DNA from: Planctomycetota bacterium
GTDB lineage: Bacteria; Planctomycetota; Phycisphaerae; WQYP01
Length of the DNA: 17,175 nt
Direction of reading: 5' to 3'
Assembly: GCA_021809365.1 (NCBI GenBank)
Contig: JAKBAC010000064.1
Location: 1-17,175 of the forward strand
Under the pieces are notes generated by a model. That model did no database searches. It saw nothing but the letters and a program-made list of their open reading frames with translations, and was not told where the DNA came from. The position numbers were made by a program, and so were the translations under genes. Below, piece by piece: positions 1 to 7,326 of this stretch (position 1 is its first letter; each line of letters starts with the position of its first letter).

Positions 1-183
1 CACTCTAACGGTATTACCGTCCCACACCGGCCCGATGGAATTTAGCAATAGTCGGCGTTCGCTGTCATCACGCGTCAGCAAAAGCAGCATCCCAACGCCA
101 AAGTCAAAACCGTCGAGGATCGCATACCCGCAAAATAAGATCCCCACCAGAATAAACCACACAACTTGAAGTTCGGAGTGCAT
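1..183 (-). CDS. cydB: Cytochrome bd ubiquinol oxidase subunit II, N-terminal part (cut by window edge)
   Basis: Subunit II of the bd-type quinol oxidase, an inner-membrane enzyme that reduces O2 with electrons from quinol. Only the first 61 codons are present. They read as a membrane segment (about residues 8-28) holding the family signature [13 protein letters not shown], then [16 protein letters not shown], both typical of CydB N-termini. The start ATG at 183-181 has an AGGA ribosome site about 8 bases upstream. It lies 62 bases after the cydA stop, so the two are almost certainly co-transcribed. The last four residues (TVRV) depart from the usual GNxVWL just where the window ends, at a small inverted repeat (8-20), so the extreme edge may be an assembly artefact. 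Confidence 0.93.
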   Translation of the reverse strand, partial: MHSELQVVWFILVGILFCGYAILDGFDFGVGMLLLLTRDDSERRLLLNSIGPVWDGNTVRV

Positions 184-245
184 CGCTTAAATTCCTTTTT
201 TGATTTCCGACGGTGGCCACTCGCCTTGCCCAGTGGAAGTCTGTC

Positions 246-1619
246 TTACGCATCCAGCCGTCCATGTGCGCTAGTGGCCGCCGACGGCGGTAGAGTGGCT
301 GGAAGCTCCGCTGGCCCGAGTTGGATTTTTCGATTCATTAAAAATACGAACAGCACGCCCAATAGCAAGTAGATGATACCAAACATAATGATGGACCCCA
401 GCACCTCCCCGGCGGCCAGATGTGGCGAAATGCCCTGTGAAGTCAGCATGACGTTGTAAACAAGCCATGGCTGCCTCCCCACCTCCGCGGAAAACCACCC
501 CAATTCATTGGCCATTTCCGGCCCCAGCACCGAAAACACAAAGACCCATAACAGCCAGCGCTGTTCAAATAAGGTTCCACGCCACCAGAAAAACACTCCC
601 AACAAACTGATGAAGATCAGCCCCATGCCAATCGCTACCATCGCATGATACGATTGAAACACCGGATTTACCGGGGGCCGCAAGGCTGGCTTAAATGCGT
701 CCAATCCGATCACCGGCGTCTTGGTATTGTAATAAAGTAACCAACTGAGCATACCCGGAATTCTGGGGCCATATACCTTTTGTTTGGCCGCATTCACCCA
801 ACCAAAAATACTCATTCCCGCCGGTGCATGTGCCGGAAAATGCCCCTCAAACGCCGCAAGTTTGGCGGGCTGATATTTACCAATCATTTTGGCATTAAAA
901 TCACCCGATACCAATTGCAGCAGAGCGCAGGCCATCGCCATGATCAAGGCAAGTTTTACGCAACGCTGGCCGAAATCCCCATGCCTCTTACGCAATACAT
1001 AATATGCCCCCACACTTAAAACCAGAAAGGCACCGGAGAGAAATGCGCCCAACAGCACGTGGCCCAGTCGATCCAGCGTGGAAGGATTAAACACCACCTG
1101 CTCAAAGCTCACGATCTGGGCGCGCGCCACGCCATTATGGAGCACGATATGAAATCCGGCCGGGGTCTGCATCCACGAATTCGCAATGAGAATCCATACA
1201 GCGCTGAAAATAGACCCCAGACTGACCATAATTGTCGCTAAAAAGTGGGTCTTGGGTCCGACCCGGTTCCAACCGAAAAGCAGAATCGATAAAAATCCGG
1301 ATTCAAGAAAAAACGCGAATATCCCTTCGGAAGCCAAGGGTGCACCGAATACATCACCGACAAATCTTGAATAATTGGCCCAATTGGTGCCGAATTCAAA
1401 TTCCATCACAATTCCCGTTGCGACGCCCAATCCAAATGTCAAGGCAAAAAGGCCCGTCCAGAACCGTGTCATCTGCTCCCATTTTTTATCCCCGGTTTTC
1501 AGATACATCCCCTCCATCAGTACCATCATCAATGCCAGTCCGATGCTCAAAGGTGGAAAAAGGTAATGAAATGAAATGGTCAAGCCAAATTGAATGCGTG
1601 ATAACATCAGTGTGTTCAT
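246..1619 (-). CDS. cydA: Cytochrome bd ubiquinol oxidase subunit I
   Basis: Haem-bearing subunit of cytochrome bd, a multi-pass inner-membrane protein that oxidises quinol and reduces O2. From the chosen start the protein is 457 residues. Visible landmarks are H18 and H187 (counterparts of E. coli H19 and H186), E98 and E106 in the proton path, M327 (E. coli M393), the Q-loop pair K253/E258 in QPAKLAAFEGHF, and GRQPW at 381-385. At 457 residues against about 522 in E. coli it is the short-Q-loop form. The frame stays open upstream to 1853, but that extension has no family similarity and the family N-terminus (LSRIQFGLTISFHYLFPPLS) begins at this ATG. A weak GGACGG lies about 4 bases before the start. 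cydB follows, and the Rrf2 gene is divergent. Confidence 0.95.
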   Translation of the reverse strand: MNTLMLSRIQFGLTISFHYLFPPLSIGLALMMVLMEGMYLKTGDKKWEQMTRFWTGLFALTFGLGVATGIVMEFEFGTNWANYSRFVGDVFGAPLASEGIFAFFLESGFLSILLFGWNRVGPKTHFLATIMVSLGSIFSAVWILIANSWMQTPAGFHIVLHNGVARAQIVSFEQVVFNPSTLDRLGHVLLGAFLSGAFLVLSVGAYYVLRKRHGDFGQRCVKLALIMAMACALLQLVSGDFNAKMIGKYQPAKLAAFEGHFPAHAPAGMSIFGWVNAAKQKVYGPRIPGMLSWLLYYNTKTPVIGLDAFKPALRPPVNPVFQSYHAMVAIGMGLIFISLLGVFFWWRGTLFEQRWLLWVFVFSVLGPEMANELGWFSAEVGRQPWLVYNVMLTSQGISPHLAAGEVLGSIIMFGIIYLLLGVLFVFLMNRKIQLGPAELPATLPPSAATSAHGRLDA

Positions 1620-1861
1620 AAAACCGTCCAGACGATCCAAAATACGCGACCCCGTTGGAGCCGCCGTTGCTTCGGGGCGTGGCAATAAATCTGTACCAGG
1701 CCTCTGCGGTGCGAATTTCCAAGGCCAACCATTCGTTTGGCACCGGCATTGATGCCGTCGATTATGCCGCCTGCCCTGAAAAATTGCCACGCCCGTCGCT
1801 TTCGATTCCACGCACCCCACGCTCCTGCCACACCCTTCGTCGATTTCCACCATCCCACCAC

Positions 1862-1889
1862 TTGACGGTCAGTATATCCGATGTAAAAT
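1862..1889 (+). promoter_or_regulatory. Predicted sigma70-type promoter for the Rrf2-family gene
   Basis: TTGACG (1862-1867), a 16-base spacer and TAAAAT (1884-1889), preceded directly by TG. Start of transcription would be near 1896, about 38 bases before the start codon. Copies of CTTGA/TCAAG at 1861-1865, 1896-1900 and 1912-1916 flank it and could be part of an operator. Confidence 0.5.
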
Positions 1890-1899
1890 TGGAGTTCAA
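1871..1899 (-). promoter_or_regulatory. Predicted sigma70-type promoter for cydAB
   Basis: On the minus strand, TTGAAC (1899-1894), a 17-base spacer and TATACT (1876-1871). Transcription would start near 1864 and give a leader of about 245 bases before cydA. It overlaps the opposing promoter of the Rrf2 gene, so the two directions probably compete. Confidence 0.55.
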
Positions 1900-1933
1900 G
1901 AGTTAAATATATCAAGCTGTTGTTAAGGTGATT

Positions 1934-2440
1934 ATGTTTTCTCAAACCAGTGAATACGCTCTGCGGGTCATTGTCTATCTGGCCGGATGCCGCGGTAAGC
2001 CGGTGACCAACCGCATTATTTCCGCCGGTACGCTTGTGCCGCAGGGATACCTGGCCAAGGTGCTGCAAACGCTTTCCCGCGCCGGACTGGTAAAATCCCA
2101 GCGCGGCTTGCACGGCGGAACCGTCTTGGCGCGGGCACCGGAGGCCATGACGCTTTTTGATGTCGTGCAGGCCGTTGACCCGATTCGGAGAATTGAATCC
2201 TGCCCATTGGCATTATTGGCACATGGCAAACAGCTCTGCCCCCTGCACAGTCGCCTGGATCAGGCTATCGGCGGCATCGAGCAAATACTGCGTGATTCCA
2301 CAATCGCCGATCTGATGGAATCCAAAGACAATCATCGCCCTTCAGCACTGTGTCCGCCGAAGGCCGTCCGTAAGACGGCGAAAAAAAAGACTATAGGAGC
2401 AAGAACACGGCGCGCCGTGGGTATGTCCCAGCGGTCATAA
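1934..2440 (+). CDS. Rrf2-family transcriptional regulator
   Basis: A DNA-binding regulator of the IscR/NsrR/RsrR family, in which a winged helix-turn-helix reads DNA and Fe-S ligands often sense redox state, NO or iron. The N-terminus (QTSEYALRVIVYLA) and the wing region (LVKSQRGLHGGTVLAR) are classic Rrf2. Numbered from the ATG at 1934, C90, C102 and H105 sit at the spacing of IscR C92, C104 and H107, but the middle cysteine position (96) is Ala, with a His next to it. An in-frame GTG at 1928 is the alternative start; ATG 1934 was preferred because AAGGTG just upstream can serve as the ribosome site, though its spacing is short. The C-terminus carries a basic Lys/Arg-rich tail of about 35 residues. 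Being divergent from cydAB with overlapping promoters, it is a likely regulator of cytochrome bd. Confidence 0.9.
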   Translation: MFSQTSEYALRVIVYLAGCRGKPVTNRIISAGTLVPQGYLAKVLQTLSRAGLVKSQRGLHGGTVLARAPEAMTLFDVVQAVDPIRRIESCPLALLAHGKQLCPLHSRLDQAIGGIEQILRDSTIADLMESKDNHRPSALCPPKAVRKTAKKKTIGARTRRAVGMSQRS

Positions 2441-2443
2441 AGC

Positions 2444-2460
2444 CGCGACCGGTGGTCGCG
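2444..2460. terminator. Hairpin between convergent genes, possible weak bidirectional terminator
   Basis: CGCGACC (2444-2450), loop GGT, GGTCGCG (2454-2460): a perfect 7-bp GC-rich stem starting 4 bases after the Rrf2 stop and 39 bases from the histidine-kinase stop on the other strand. Only TTT follows on the plus strand, so intrinsic termination would be weak. Confidence 0.4.
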
Positions 2461-2498
2461 TTTGGAATCCGCGGGTAAGTTGGTAATTGGCCGCCGAA

Positions 2499-3263
2499 CT
2501 AGTGCAGGGGCAGATCCAGTCGGAAATTGGTTCCCTTGCCGGGATCGCTGCTAAATGAAATATGACCGCGATGTTCTTCAATAATGCGGCGTGTGGTGGC
2601 AAGCCCCAGACCGGTGCCCCCTTTTTTCGTGGTGTAATACGCCTCAAATAAATGGGGGGCGGTTTCAGAAGCCACCCCAATTCCCGTGTCCGCCACATCC
2701 ACGTACGCCCTTGCTTGATCCACATGCGTGCGGATAATGAGTTCTCCGCCATTGGGCATGGCCTGCACACCATTAAGAATCAGGTTAAGTAACGCCTGCT
2801 TGAGCAAATCCGGATCCAGCGGACAGATCGGTTCTTCCGAACATAGACTGGCGTGCAGGCGGACATTGGCCGCCTGGGCCTGCGGACGAAAAAAGTCGAT
2901 GATGTCGCGTACCAGATCGTTCAGGCGTGTCGGACGCGTATGCAGTTCGAGCCGTCCGGCAAAGCGGAGGAAATCATCAAGGGTGTGACCCAGGCGATCC
3001 ACTTCCTTGCGTAGTGTGGCCGCCCTGGACCGGCTGGCTTCCGCTCCCGGGAGCCGCAATAAATCTTCCTGCATCAATTGCAGATTCAATTTGATCGTTG
3101 ACAGGGGATTTTTCAACTCATGCGCCAGGCCGCCGGCAAGTTCCCCCATGTGGGCAAGATGTTCCAAGCGAACCAGCCGTTCACGCTCCCGTGCCATGGT
3201 GTCGGCGGCATTGTCTTGCGACCGTGCCGTCGCCGATCCGGGAGGTAATGCTGGTTCAACCAT
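2499..3263 (-). CDS. Soluble sensor histidine kinase (NtrB/ZraS-like transmitter)
   Basis: A 254-residue histidine kinase with all catalytic boxes but almost no input domain. The dimerisation/phospho-acceptor helix holds LAHELKNPLST with H48. The ATPase domain shows the N box (LLNLILNGVQAM, N160/N164), D192-TGIG, the F box around F206, and the G2 loop GGTGLGL (215-221). No membrane segment or PAS domain is visible; about 30 charged residues precede the HisKA domain and may be a short coiled coil. The start ATG at 3263-3261 lies 18 bases after the pnp stop, so it is the third gene of the rpsO-pnp unit. No response regulator lies downstream in the window, because the next gene is the convergent Rrf2 gene. 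Its stimulus and partner are unknown. Confidence 0.92.
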   Translation of the reverse strand: MVEPALPPGSATARSQDNAADTMARERERLVRLEHLAHMGELAGGLAHELKNPLSTIKLNLQLMQEDLLRLPGAEASRSRAATLRKEVDRLGHTLDDFLRFAGRLELHTRPTRLNDLVRDIIDFFRPQAQAANVRLHASLCSEEPICPLDPDLLKQALLNLILNGVQAMPNGGELIIRTHVDQARAYVDVADTGIGVASETAPHLFEAYYTTKKGGTGLGLATTRRIIEEHRGHISFSSDPGKGTNFRLDLPLH

Positions 3264-3281
3264 GATCCCACCCGTGTCATA

Positions 3282-5447
3282 TCAGGCCGAGGCCGTTGGT
3301 GCCGGGCCGGCCACCGCCGGAGCATGCGCCACGGGGGTGGCCGCCGCCGGTTGCGGATGTTCATCACGCATAGCCTGTTTGCGGGAAAGTTTGATTCGAC
3401 CCTGATCATCAATGGCAATGACCTTGACGCGAACTTCCTGGCCCATCTTGACTTCATCCAGCGCGTTTTTGACATATTTATCAGATAGTTCGCTGATGTG
3501 GCATAAGCCATCAACGCCGGGTATCACCTCAATAAACGCGCCAAATTCCTTGATCGATGAAACCTTGCCGTTGTATATCTTTCCGACTTTGACATCTTCG
3601 GTCAGGCGTTCAACTTCTTCACGGGCGCGTTCCGCCGCTTCCATTCCAAGGGCGGAAATAAAGACCGTGCCGTCATCTTCAATATCAATTTTGGCACCGG
3701 TGGTTTCAACAATCTTCTTGATGGTTTTGCCGCCGGGGCCAATGACCTTGCCGATCTTCTCGGGATTAATATGAATGGTCAGCAGCCGTGGAGCAAACGG
3801 CGAAATTTCGGCGCGATGCGTTGGAATCACCGCCAGCATCTTATCAAGTATCTGCAGGCGGGCGATGCGGGCCTGTTCCAATGTGGCGGCAATCTGATCC
3901 ATGCGCAGGCCGTGAATCTTCAAATCCAGTTGGATGCCGGTAATACCCTGTGTGGTGCCCGACACCTTGAAATCCATATCGCCAAAATGATCTTCTTCAC
4001 CGAGAATATCGGTGATTAATACTTCCCGGCCTCCTTCACTGACCAGGCCGATGCTGATGCCCGCCACCGGACGAATCAGCGGTACGCCCGCATCCAGCAA
4101 GGCCAATGTGCCACCGCATACCGAGGCCATGGAAGAACTGCCGTTGGATTCCAGAATATCGGATACCACGCGAATAACATAGGGGAACTGATTGGGAGCG
4201 GGCAGCACCGGCTCCAATGAACGTTCCGCCAGGGCACCGTGGCCGATTTCCCGCCGGCCCGGCCCCATGATACGTTTGACCTCCCCGGTCGCGAATGGCG
4301 GGAAGTTGTAATGCAGCATGAATTTCTTGGAATATTCTTCACCAAGTCCATCGACGATTTGTTCATCATCGCCCGTGCCCAGCGTGGTGGTGACCAGCGC
4401 CTGGGTTTCTCCCCGACAAAAAACCGCCGAGCCATGGGTACGCGGCAATACGCCCACCTGACAGGTAATCGGGCGAACGGTTGTATGATCGCGTCCATCG
4501 GGGCGTACACCGGAGAGAATCAGATCTCGTACCACTTTCTCTTCCACTTGCGATATGGCACCTGCCACCTGCCCGGCTTCATGGGCCGGCTTGCCCGTCG
4601 CCGGAACAACCGCGGTTAATTTTTCAACAATTTCCTTTTTGATGAGCTGCACGGCATCGTTGCGGGCCTGTTTACCTGGAATCTGCCGGGCCTGGCGCAA
4701 CCGGTCGGAATATCCGGCTACCAATTTCACCAGTTCTTCCGAGGGACAGTGGAGGGTGCAGACCTTGGGTTTGCCGACTTTGGCAACCAAATCGCGCTGC
4801 AGCGCCACCAACTGACGAATAAATCCATGGCCGAATTCAATGGCTTCAAGAATGGATTTTTCCGATTGCTCGCGTGCGCCCACTTCAATCATATTCAGCG
4901 TCTGGTCCGTGCCGGTCAGCAGCAGGTCCATGTCAGAGGAATCCATCTCGGCTTGTGTGGGTAAAAGCACCAATTGCCCGTTCACACGTCCCACCCGGAC
5001 CGCGCCAATGGGGCCTTCAAACGGAATCTGGCTGATCGCCAGAGCCGCGGAAGCGCCCACCATCGCCAGAACATCCGGATCATTCTGGCCATCCGCGGAC
5101 AACACCATGGATTGAATCAAAACTTCATCGATAAAACCCAGTGGAAACAGTGGCCGAATCGGACGATCAATCATCCGCGCAGTCAGTGTTTCCTTGGTGG
5201 AAGGGCGGCCCTCGCGCTTAATAAAGCCGCCGGGAAATTTTCCAGCCGCCGATGTTTTTTCGCGATAATCAACGGTGAGCGGGAAAAAATCGATGCCTGG
5301 CCGTGGATCGGCGGTTACCACTGTGGTCAACACCACGGTATCACCAAATTGAACCAATACCGCGCCATCCGCCTGCTTGGCGAGAAATCCCGTCTCAATG
5401 GAAAACTTCCGACCGTTTAATTCCGTCTCAACCTTAACTACCGTCAT
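3282..5447 (-). CDS. pnp: Polyribonucleotide nucleotidyltransferase (PNPase)
   Basis: A phosphorolytic 3'-to-5' exoribonuclease that trims and degrades RNA in the cytoplasm, often with RNase E in a degradosome. At 721 residues it is close to E. coli PNPase (711). It shows the first RNase PH core with the [13 protein letters not shown] loop (71-83), and the second core with the catalytic stretch [14 protein letters not shown] (480-493), where D486 and D492 match the E. coli metal-binding aspartates. A KH domain follows (about 556-615, GPGG at 570-573), then an S1 domain (about 620-690) and a Pro/Ala-rich tail. The start has AAGGA 6 bases upstream. It lies downstream of rpsO across a hairpin-rich spacer, as in many bacteria where pnp is autoregulated through its leader. 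Confidence 0.98.
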   Translation of the reverse strand: MTVVKVETELNGRKFSIETGFLAKQADGAVLVQFGDTVVLTTVVTADPRPGIDFFPLTVDYREKTSAAGKFPGGFIKREGRPSTKETLTARMIDRPIRPLFPLGFIDEVLIQSMVLSADGQNDPDVLAMVGASAALAISQIPFEGPIGAVRVGRVNGQLVLLPTQAEMDSSDMDLLLTGTDQTLNMIEVGAREQSEKSILEAIEFGHGFIRQLVALQRDLVAKVGKPKVCTLHCPSEELVKLVAGYSDRLRQARQIPGKQARNDAVQLIKKEIVEKLTAVVPATGKPAHEAGQVAGAISQVEEKVVRDLILSGVRPDGRDHTTVRPITCQVGVLPRTHGSAVFCRGETQALVTTTLGTGDDEQIVDGLGEEYSKKFMLHYNFPPFATGEVKRIMGPGRREIGHGALAERSLEPVLPAPNQFPYVIRVVSDILESNGSSSMASVCGGTLALLDAGVPLIRPVAGISIGLVSEGGREVLITDILGEEDHFGDMDFKVSGTTQGITGIQLDLKIHGLRMDQIAATLEQARIARLQILDKMLAVIPTHRAEISPFAPRLLTIHINPEKIGKVIGPGGKTIKKIVETTGAKIDIEDDGTVFISALGMEAAERAREEVERLTEDVKVGKIYNGKVSSIKEFGAFIEVIPGVDGLCHISELSDKYVKNALDEVKMGQEVRVKVIAIDDQGRIKLSRKQAMRDEHPQPAAATPVAHAPAVAGPAPTASA

Positions 5448-5508
5448 TTTGTGTCCTTCAAGAAAAACTCTTTAACAACTATTCTTACCAACAATTTTCA
5501 TCATGTCC

Positions 5509-5637
5509 GGATCGCCGGCGATCCGCCTCAACTCTTGCGCGGCCACGCGGCTAATTGTTTCGTGCGGTCGTGATTGAGGATGGCCGAATCCTCCGCAATT
5601 CATCCGCCGGGCACCGACCGCAAAAATCTTTGCCGTC
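5509..5637 (-). promoter_or_regulatory. Hairpin cluster in the rpsO-pnp spacer (pnp leader)
   Basis: The 304-base spacer (5448-5751) has no convincing gene. It contains a perfect 16-bp palindrome GGATCGCCGGCGATCC (5509-5524), a 6-bp stem GAGGAT/ATCCTC (5576-5593), and an imperfect stem, GACCGCAAA paired with TTTGCCGTC (5616-5637, one C/C mismatch). None has a T-run typical of an intrinsic terminator. In E. coli this spacer holds the rpsO terminator and the RNase III-cut stem used in pnp autoregulation, so a similar role is a reasonable inference. Confidence 0.4.
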
Positions 5638-5751
5638 AGTACCAATTCGGGTACAGCCCCAACCATACCGGAAAAGACCGTATAGAAAAGACGCCGGAAT
5701 AAGGGCCTGCCTGAAAGGCGAGATTCACTTACACCACGCCCATGGATAGCG

Positions 5752-6018
5752 TTACTTGCGCAATCCAAGCCGGGTGATAATGGCCTGATACCGTTCGGGA
5801 GCCGTGCGGGTCAGATATTTCAGCAAGCTGGAGCGTTTTCCCACCATTTTGAGTAATCCGCGCCGCGAAGAAAAATCCTTCTTGTGCGTCTTGAGATGCT
5901 CGGTCAGGTCATTTATCCGCTCCGTGAGCAGCGCAATCTGCACTTCCGCTGATCCGGTGTCTTTTTCATGGGTACGTGTATCGGTGATGATTTGCCGCTT
6001 CTTTTCCTCTGTGATCAT
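5752..6018 (-). CDS. rpsO: 30S ribosomal protein S15
   Basis: Small-subunit ribosomal protein that binds 16S rRNA at a three-way junction and helps nucleate assembly of the platform. The sequence carries the family's conserved blocks: [41 protein letters not shown] and ITRLGLRK at the C-terminus. The frame opens with TTG at 6024, but the ATG at 6018-6016 gives an 88-residue protein close to the usual 89 and aligns with family N-termini ([10 protein letters not shown]), so it was chosen. AAAGG lies about 10 bases upstream. It is the first gene of the rpsO-pnp-histidine kinase unit and is divergent from cysD. Confidence 0.97.
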   Translation of the reverse strand: MITEEKKRQIITDTRTHEKDTGSAEVQIALLTERINDLTEHLKTHKKDFSSRRGLLKMVGKRSSLLKYLTRTAPERYQAIITRLGLRK

Positions 6019-6101
6019 TTCCAAAAAGCCTTTCGCTATTTTTACAACGGGATACCGTCAGCGCGTGCCGACACGTTCCTCGCGGGAATTTAAGCATTGG
6101 T

Positions 6102-6129
6102 ATTATAACGTTTGCGGCCAAAGCTGCAA
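6102..6129 (-). promoter_or_regulatory. Predicted sigma70-type promoter for rpsO
   Basis: On the minus strand, TTGCAG (6129-6124), 16 bases, then a perfect TATAAT (6107-6102). Transcription would start near 6095, about 77 bases before the rpsO start. Confidence 0.6.
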
Positions 6130-6210
6130 GTACATGTAATTTGTGGTATGTTCATTGCAATGTTCAACAGGGCGAATAGTACGGTAGCTGCACCAAAATT
6201 CATCTCGCAC

Positions 6211-6239
6211 TTGACACCGATTCAATTCCCTAGTAAACT
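6211..6239 (+). promoter_or_regulatory. Predicted strong sigma70-type promoter for cysD
   Basis: TTGACA (6211-6216, full consensus), 17-base spacer, TAAACT (6234-6239). Start of transcription would be near 6246, inside the palindrome at 6237-6251, giving a leader of about 38 bases. Confidence 0.65.
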
Positions 6240-6251
6240 AATCGGATTAGT
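6237..6251. promoter_or_regulatory. 15-bp palindrome over the cysD -10/start site, candidate operator
   Basis: ACTAATC, a central G, then GATTAGT: a perfect 7-bp inverted repeat. It overlaps the end of the -10 box and the expected start site, a position where a bound protein would block transcription. The regulator is not identifiable from the window. Confidence 0.5.
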
Positions 6252-6283
6252 AGATAATTGGTACAGATAATCAGGATTGTGAC

Positions 6284-7192
6284 ATGATGACCACCAAACT
6301 TACCCACCTTAAAGAACTGGAAGCGGAAAGTATCCACATTATCCGCGAAGTTGTTGCGGAATTTCAAAACCCCGTCATGCTGTTCTCGAGCGGCAAGGAT
6401 TCATCGGTCATGCTCCACCTGGCGCGCAAGGCGTTCTATCCCGCCCGCGTGCCGTTCCCATTCATGCACATTGATACCACATGGGATTTTAAGGAAGTCT
6501 ATGAATTTCGCGATCAGCTTGTTAAACAATATGACCTCAAGCTGATTGTCAGCACCAATTTTGACGCCATTAAGGCCGGCATCAATCCCTTTGACTCCGG
6601 CAGCGTCAAATACACCAACAACATGAACCTCCAGGGGTTGCTCCTGGGGCTGAAGAAATATCAGTTCGACGCGGCCTTCGGCGGTGCCCGGCGTGAAGAG
6701 GAGAAATCCCGCGCCAAGGAACGCATCTTTTCATTCCGTGACAAGCACTACCAATGGGATCCAAAAAATCAGCGCCCGGAAATGTGGAATCTCTACAATG
6801 CCCGCATCAACAAGGGCGAAAGTATCCGCGTGTTTCCTCTGTCCAACTGGACGGAATTGGATATCTGGCAATACATCCATCTTGAAAAAATCCCTCTTTG
6901 CCCGCTTTATTTCGCCGCACAGCGCCCGGTTGTCCAGCGCGATCCGCAATTAATTTATGTCAACGACAGCCGCTTTCCGCTCAAAGAAGGCGAGAAGCCT
7001 GTCATGAAAAAAGTGCGGTTCCGCACGCTTGGCTGCTATCCGCTCACCGGCGCGATTGAATCGCAGGCGGACACGTTGCCCAAAATCATTGAAGAAATGC
7101 TCCTCTTCAGGCAATCCGAACGTTCAGGCCGGGCCATTGACCATGATGAGCAGGGATCCATGGAACAGAAAAAGAGGGAAGGATATTTTTGA
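6284..7192 (+). CDS. cysD: Sulfate adenylyltransferase subunit 2 (ATP sulfurylase, catalytic subunit)
   Basis: Catalytic half of the bacterial CysD-CysN ATP sulfurylase, which forms adenosine 5'-phosphosulfate (APS) from ATP and sulfate in the first step of sulfate assimilation. It belongs to the PP-loop ATP pyrophosphatase family: the motif SSGKDSS is at 35-41, and [20 protein letters not shown] and the C-terminal [12 protein letters not shown] are CysD hallmarks. At 302 residues it equals E. coli CysD. The start is the first of two adjacent ATGs (gacATGATG), with AGGA about 8 bases upstream. cysNC follows after 134 bases. It has its own strong promoter with a candidate operator. Confidence 0.97.
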   Translation: MMTTKLTHLKELEAESIHIIREVVAEFQNPVMLFSSGKDSSVMLHLARKAFYPARVPFPFMHIDTTWDFKEVYEFRDQLVKQYDLKLIVSTNFDAIKAGINPFDSGSVKYTNNMNLQGLLLGLKKYQFDAAFGGARREEEKSRAKERIFSFRDKHYQWDPKNQRPEMWNLYNARINKGESIRVFPLSNWTELDIWQYIHLEKIPLCPLYFAAQRPVVQRDPQLIYVNDSRFPLKEGEKPVMKKVRFRTLGCYPLTGAIESQADTLPKIIEEMLLFRQSERSGRAIDHDEQGSMEQKKREGYF

Positions 7193-7200
7193 CCGCATCG

Positions 7201-7221
7201 GTGCCGCGGATTTCGCGGCAC
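7201..7221 (+). other. Strong intercistronic hairpin between cysD and cysNC
   Basis: GTGCCGCG (7201-7208), loop GATTT, CGCGGCAC (7214-7221): a perfect 8-bp stem beginning 8 bases after the cysD stop. No T-run follows, so an RNA-stability or processing role (different yields of the two subunits) is more likely than termination. The rest of the 134-base spacer shows nothing clear. Confidence 0.5.
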
Positions 7222-7326
7222 GCGACGCAGCCGACCGCACCGCCGCCCTGACGTAACTGCCGGCAGCACGGCGCAAAAAGTTGACTCAAGAGAATGCGAC
7301 CATCTTAAATCCAGGAGTTAAACCCC

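Noticed and set aside
1620..1853. N-terminal extension of cydA in the open frame
   Set aside because: Cys/Arg-rich sequence unlike any CydA; the family N-terminus begins at the ATG at 1619.
6019..6024. TTG at 6024 as the rpsO start
   Set aside because: It gives two extra residues and poorer spacing; ATG 6018 matches the family length and N-terminus.
6140..6283. A sulfur-related riboswitch (SAM-type) upstream of cysD
   Set aside because: The leader from the predicted start site is only about 38 bases and shows no stem array beyond the small palindrome.
7281..7310. TTGACT-18-TTAAAT as an internal promoter for cysNC
   Set aside because: The start of transcription would fall in the cysNC ribosome site (7313-7317), leaving no usable leader; probably chance.
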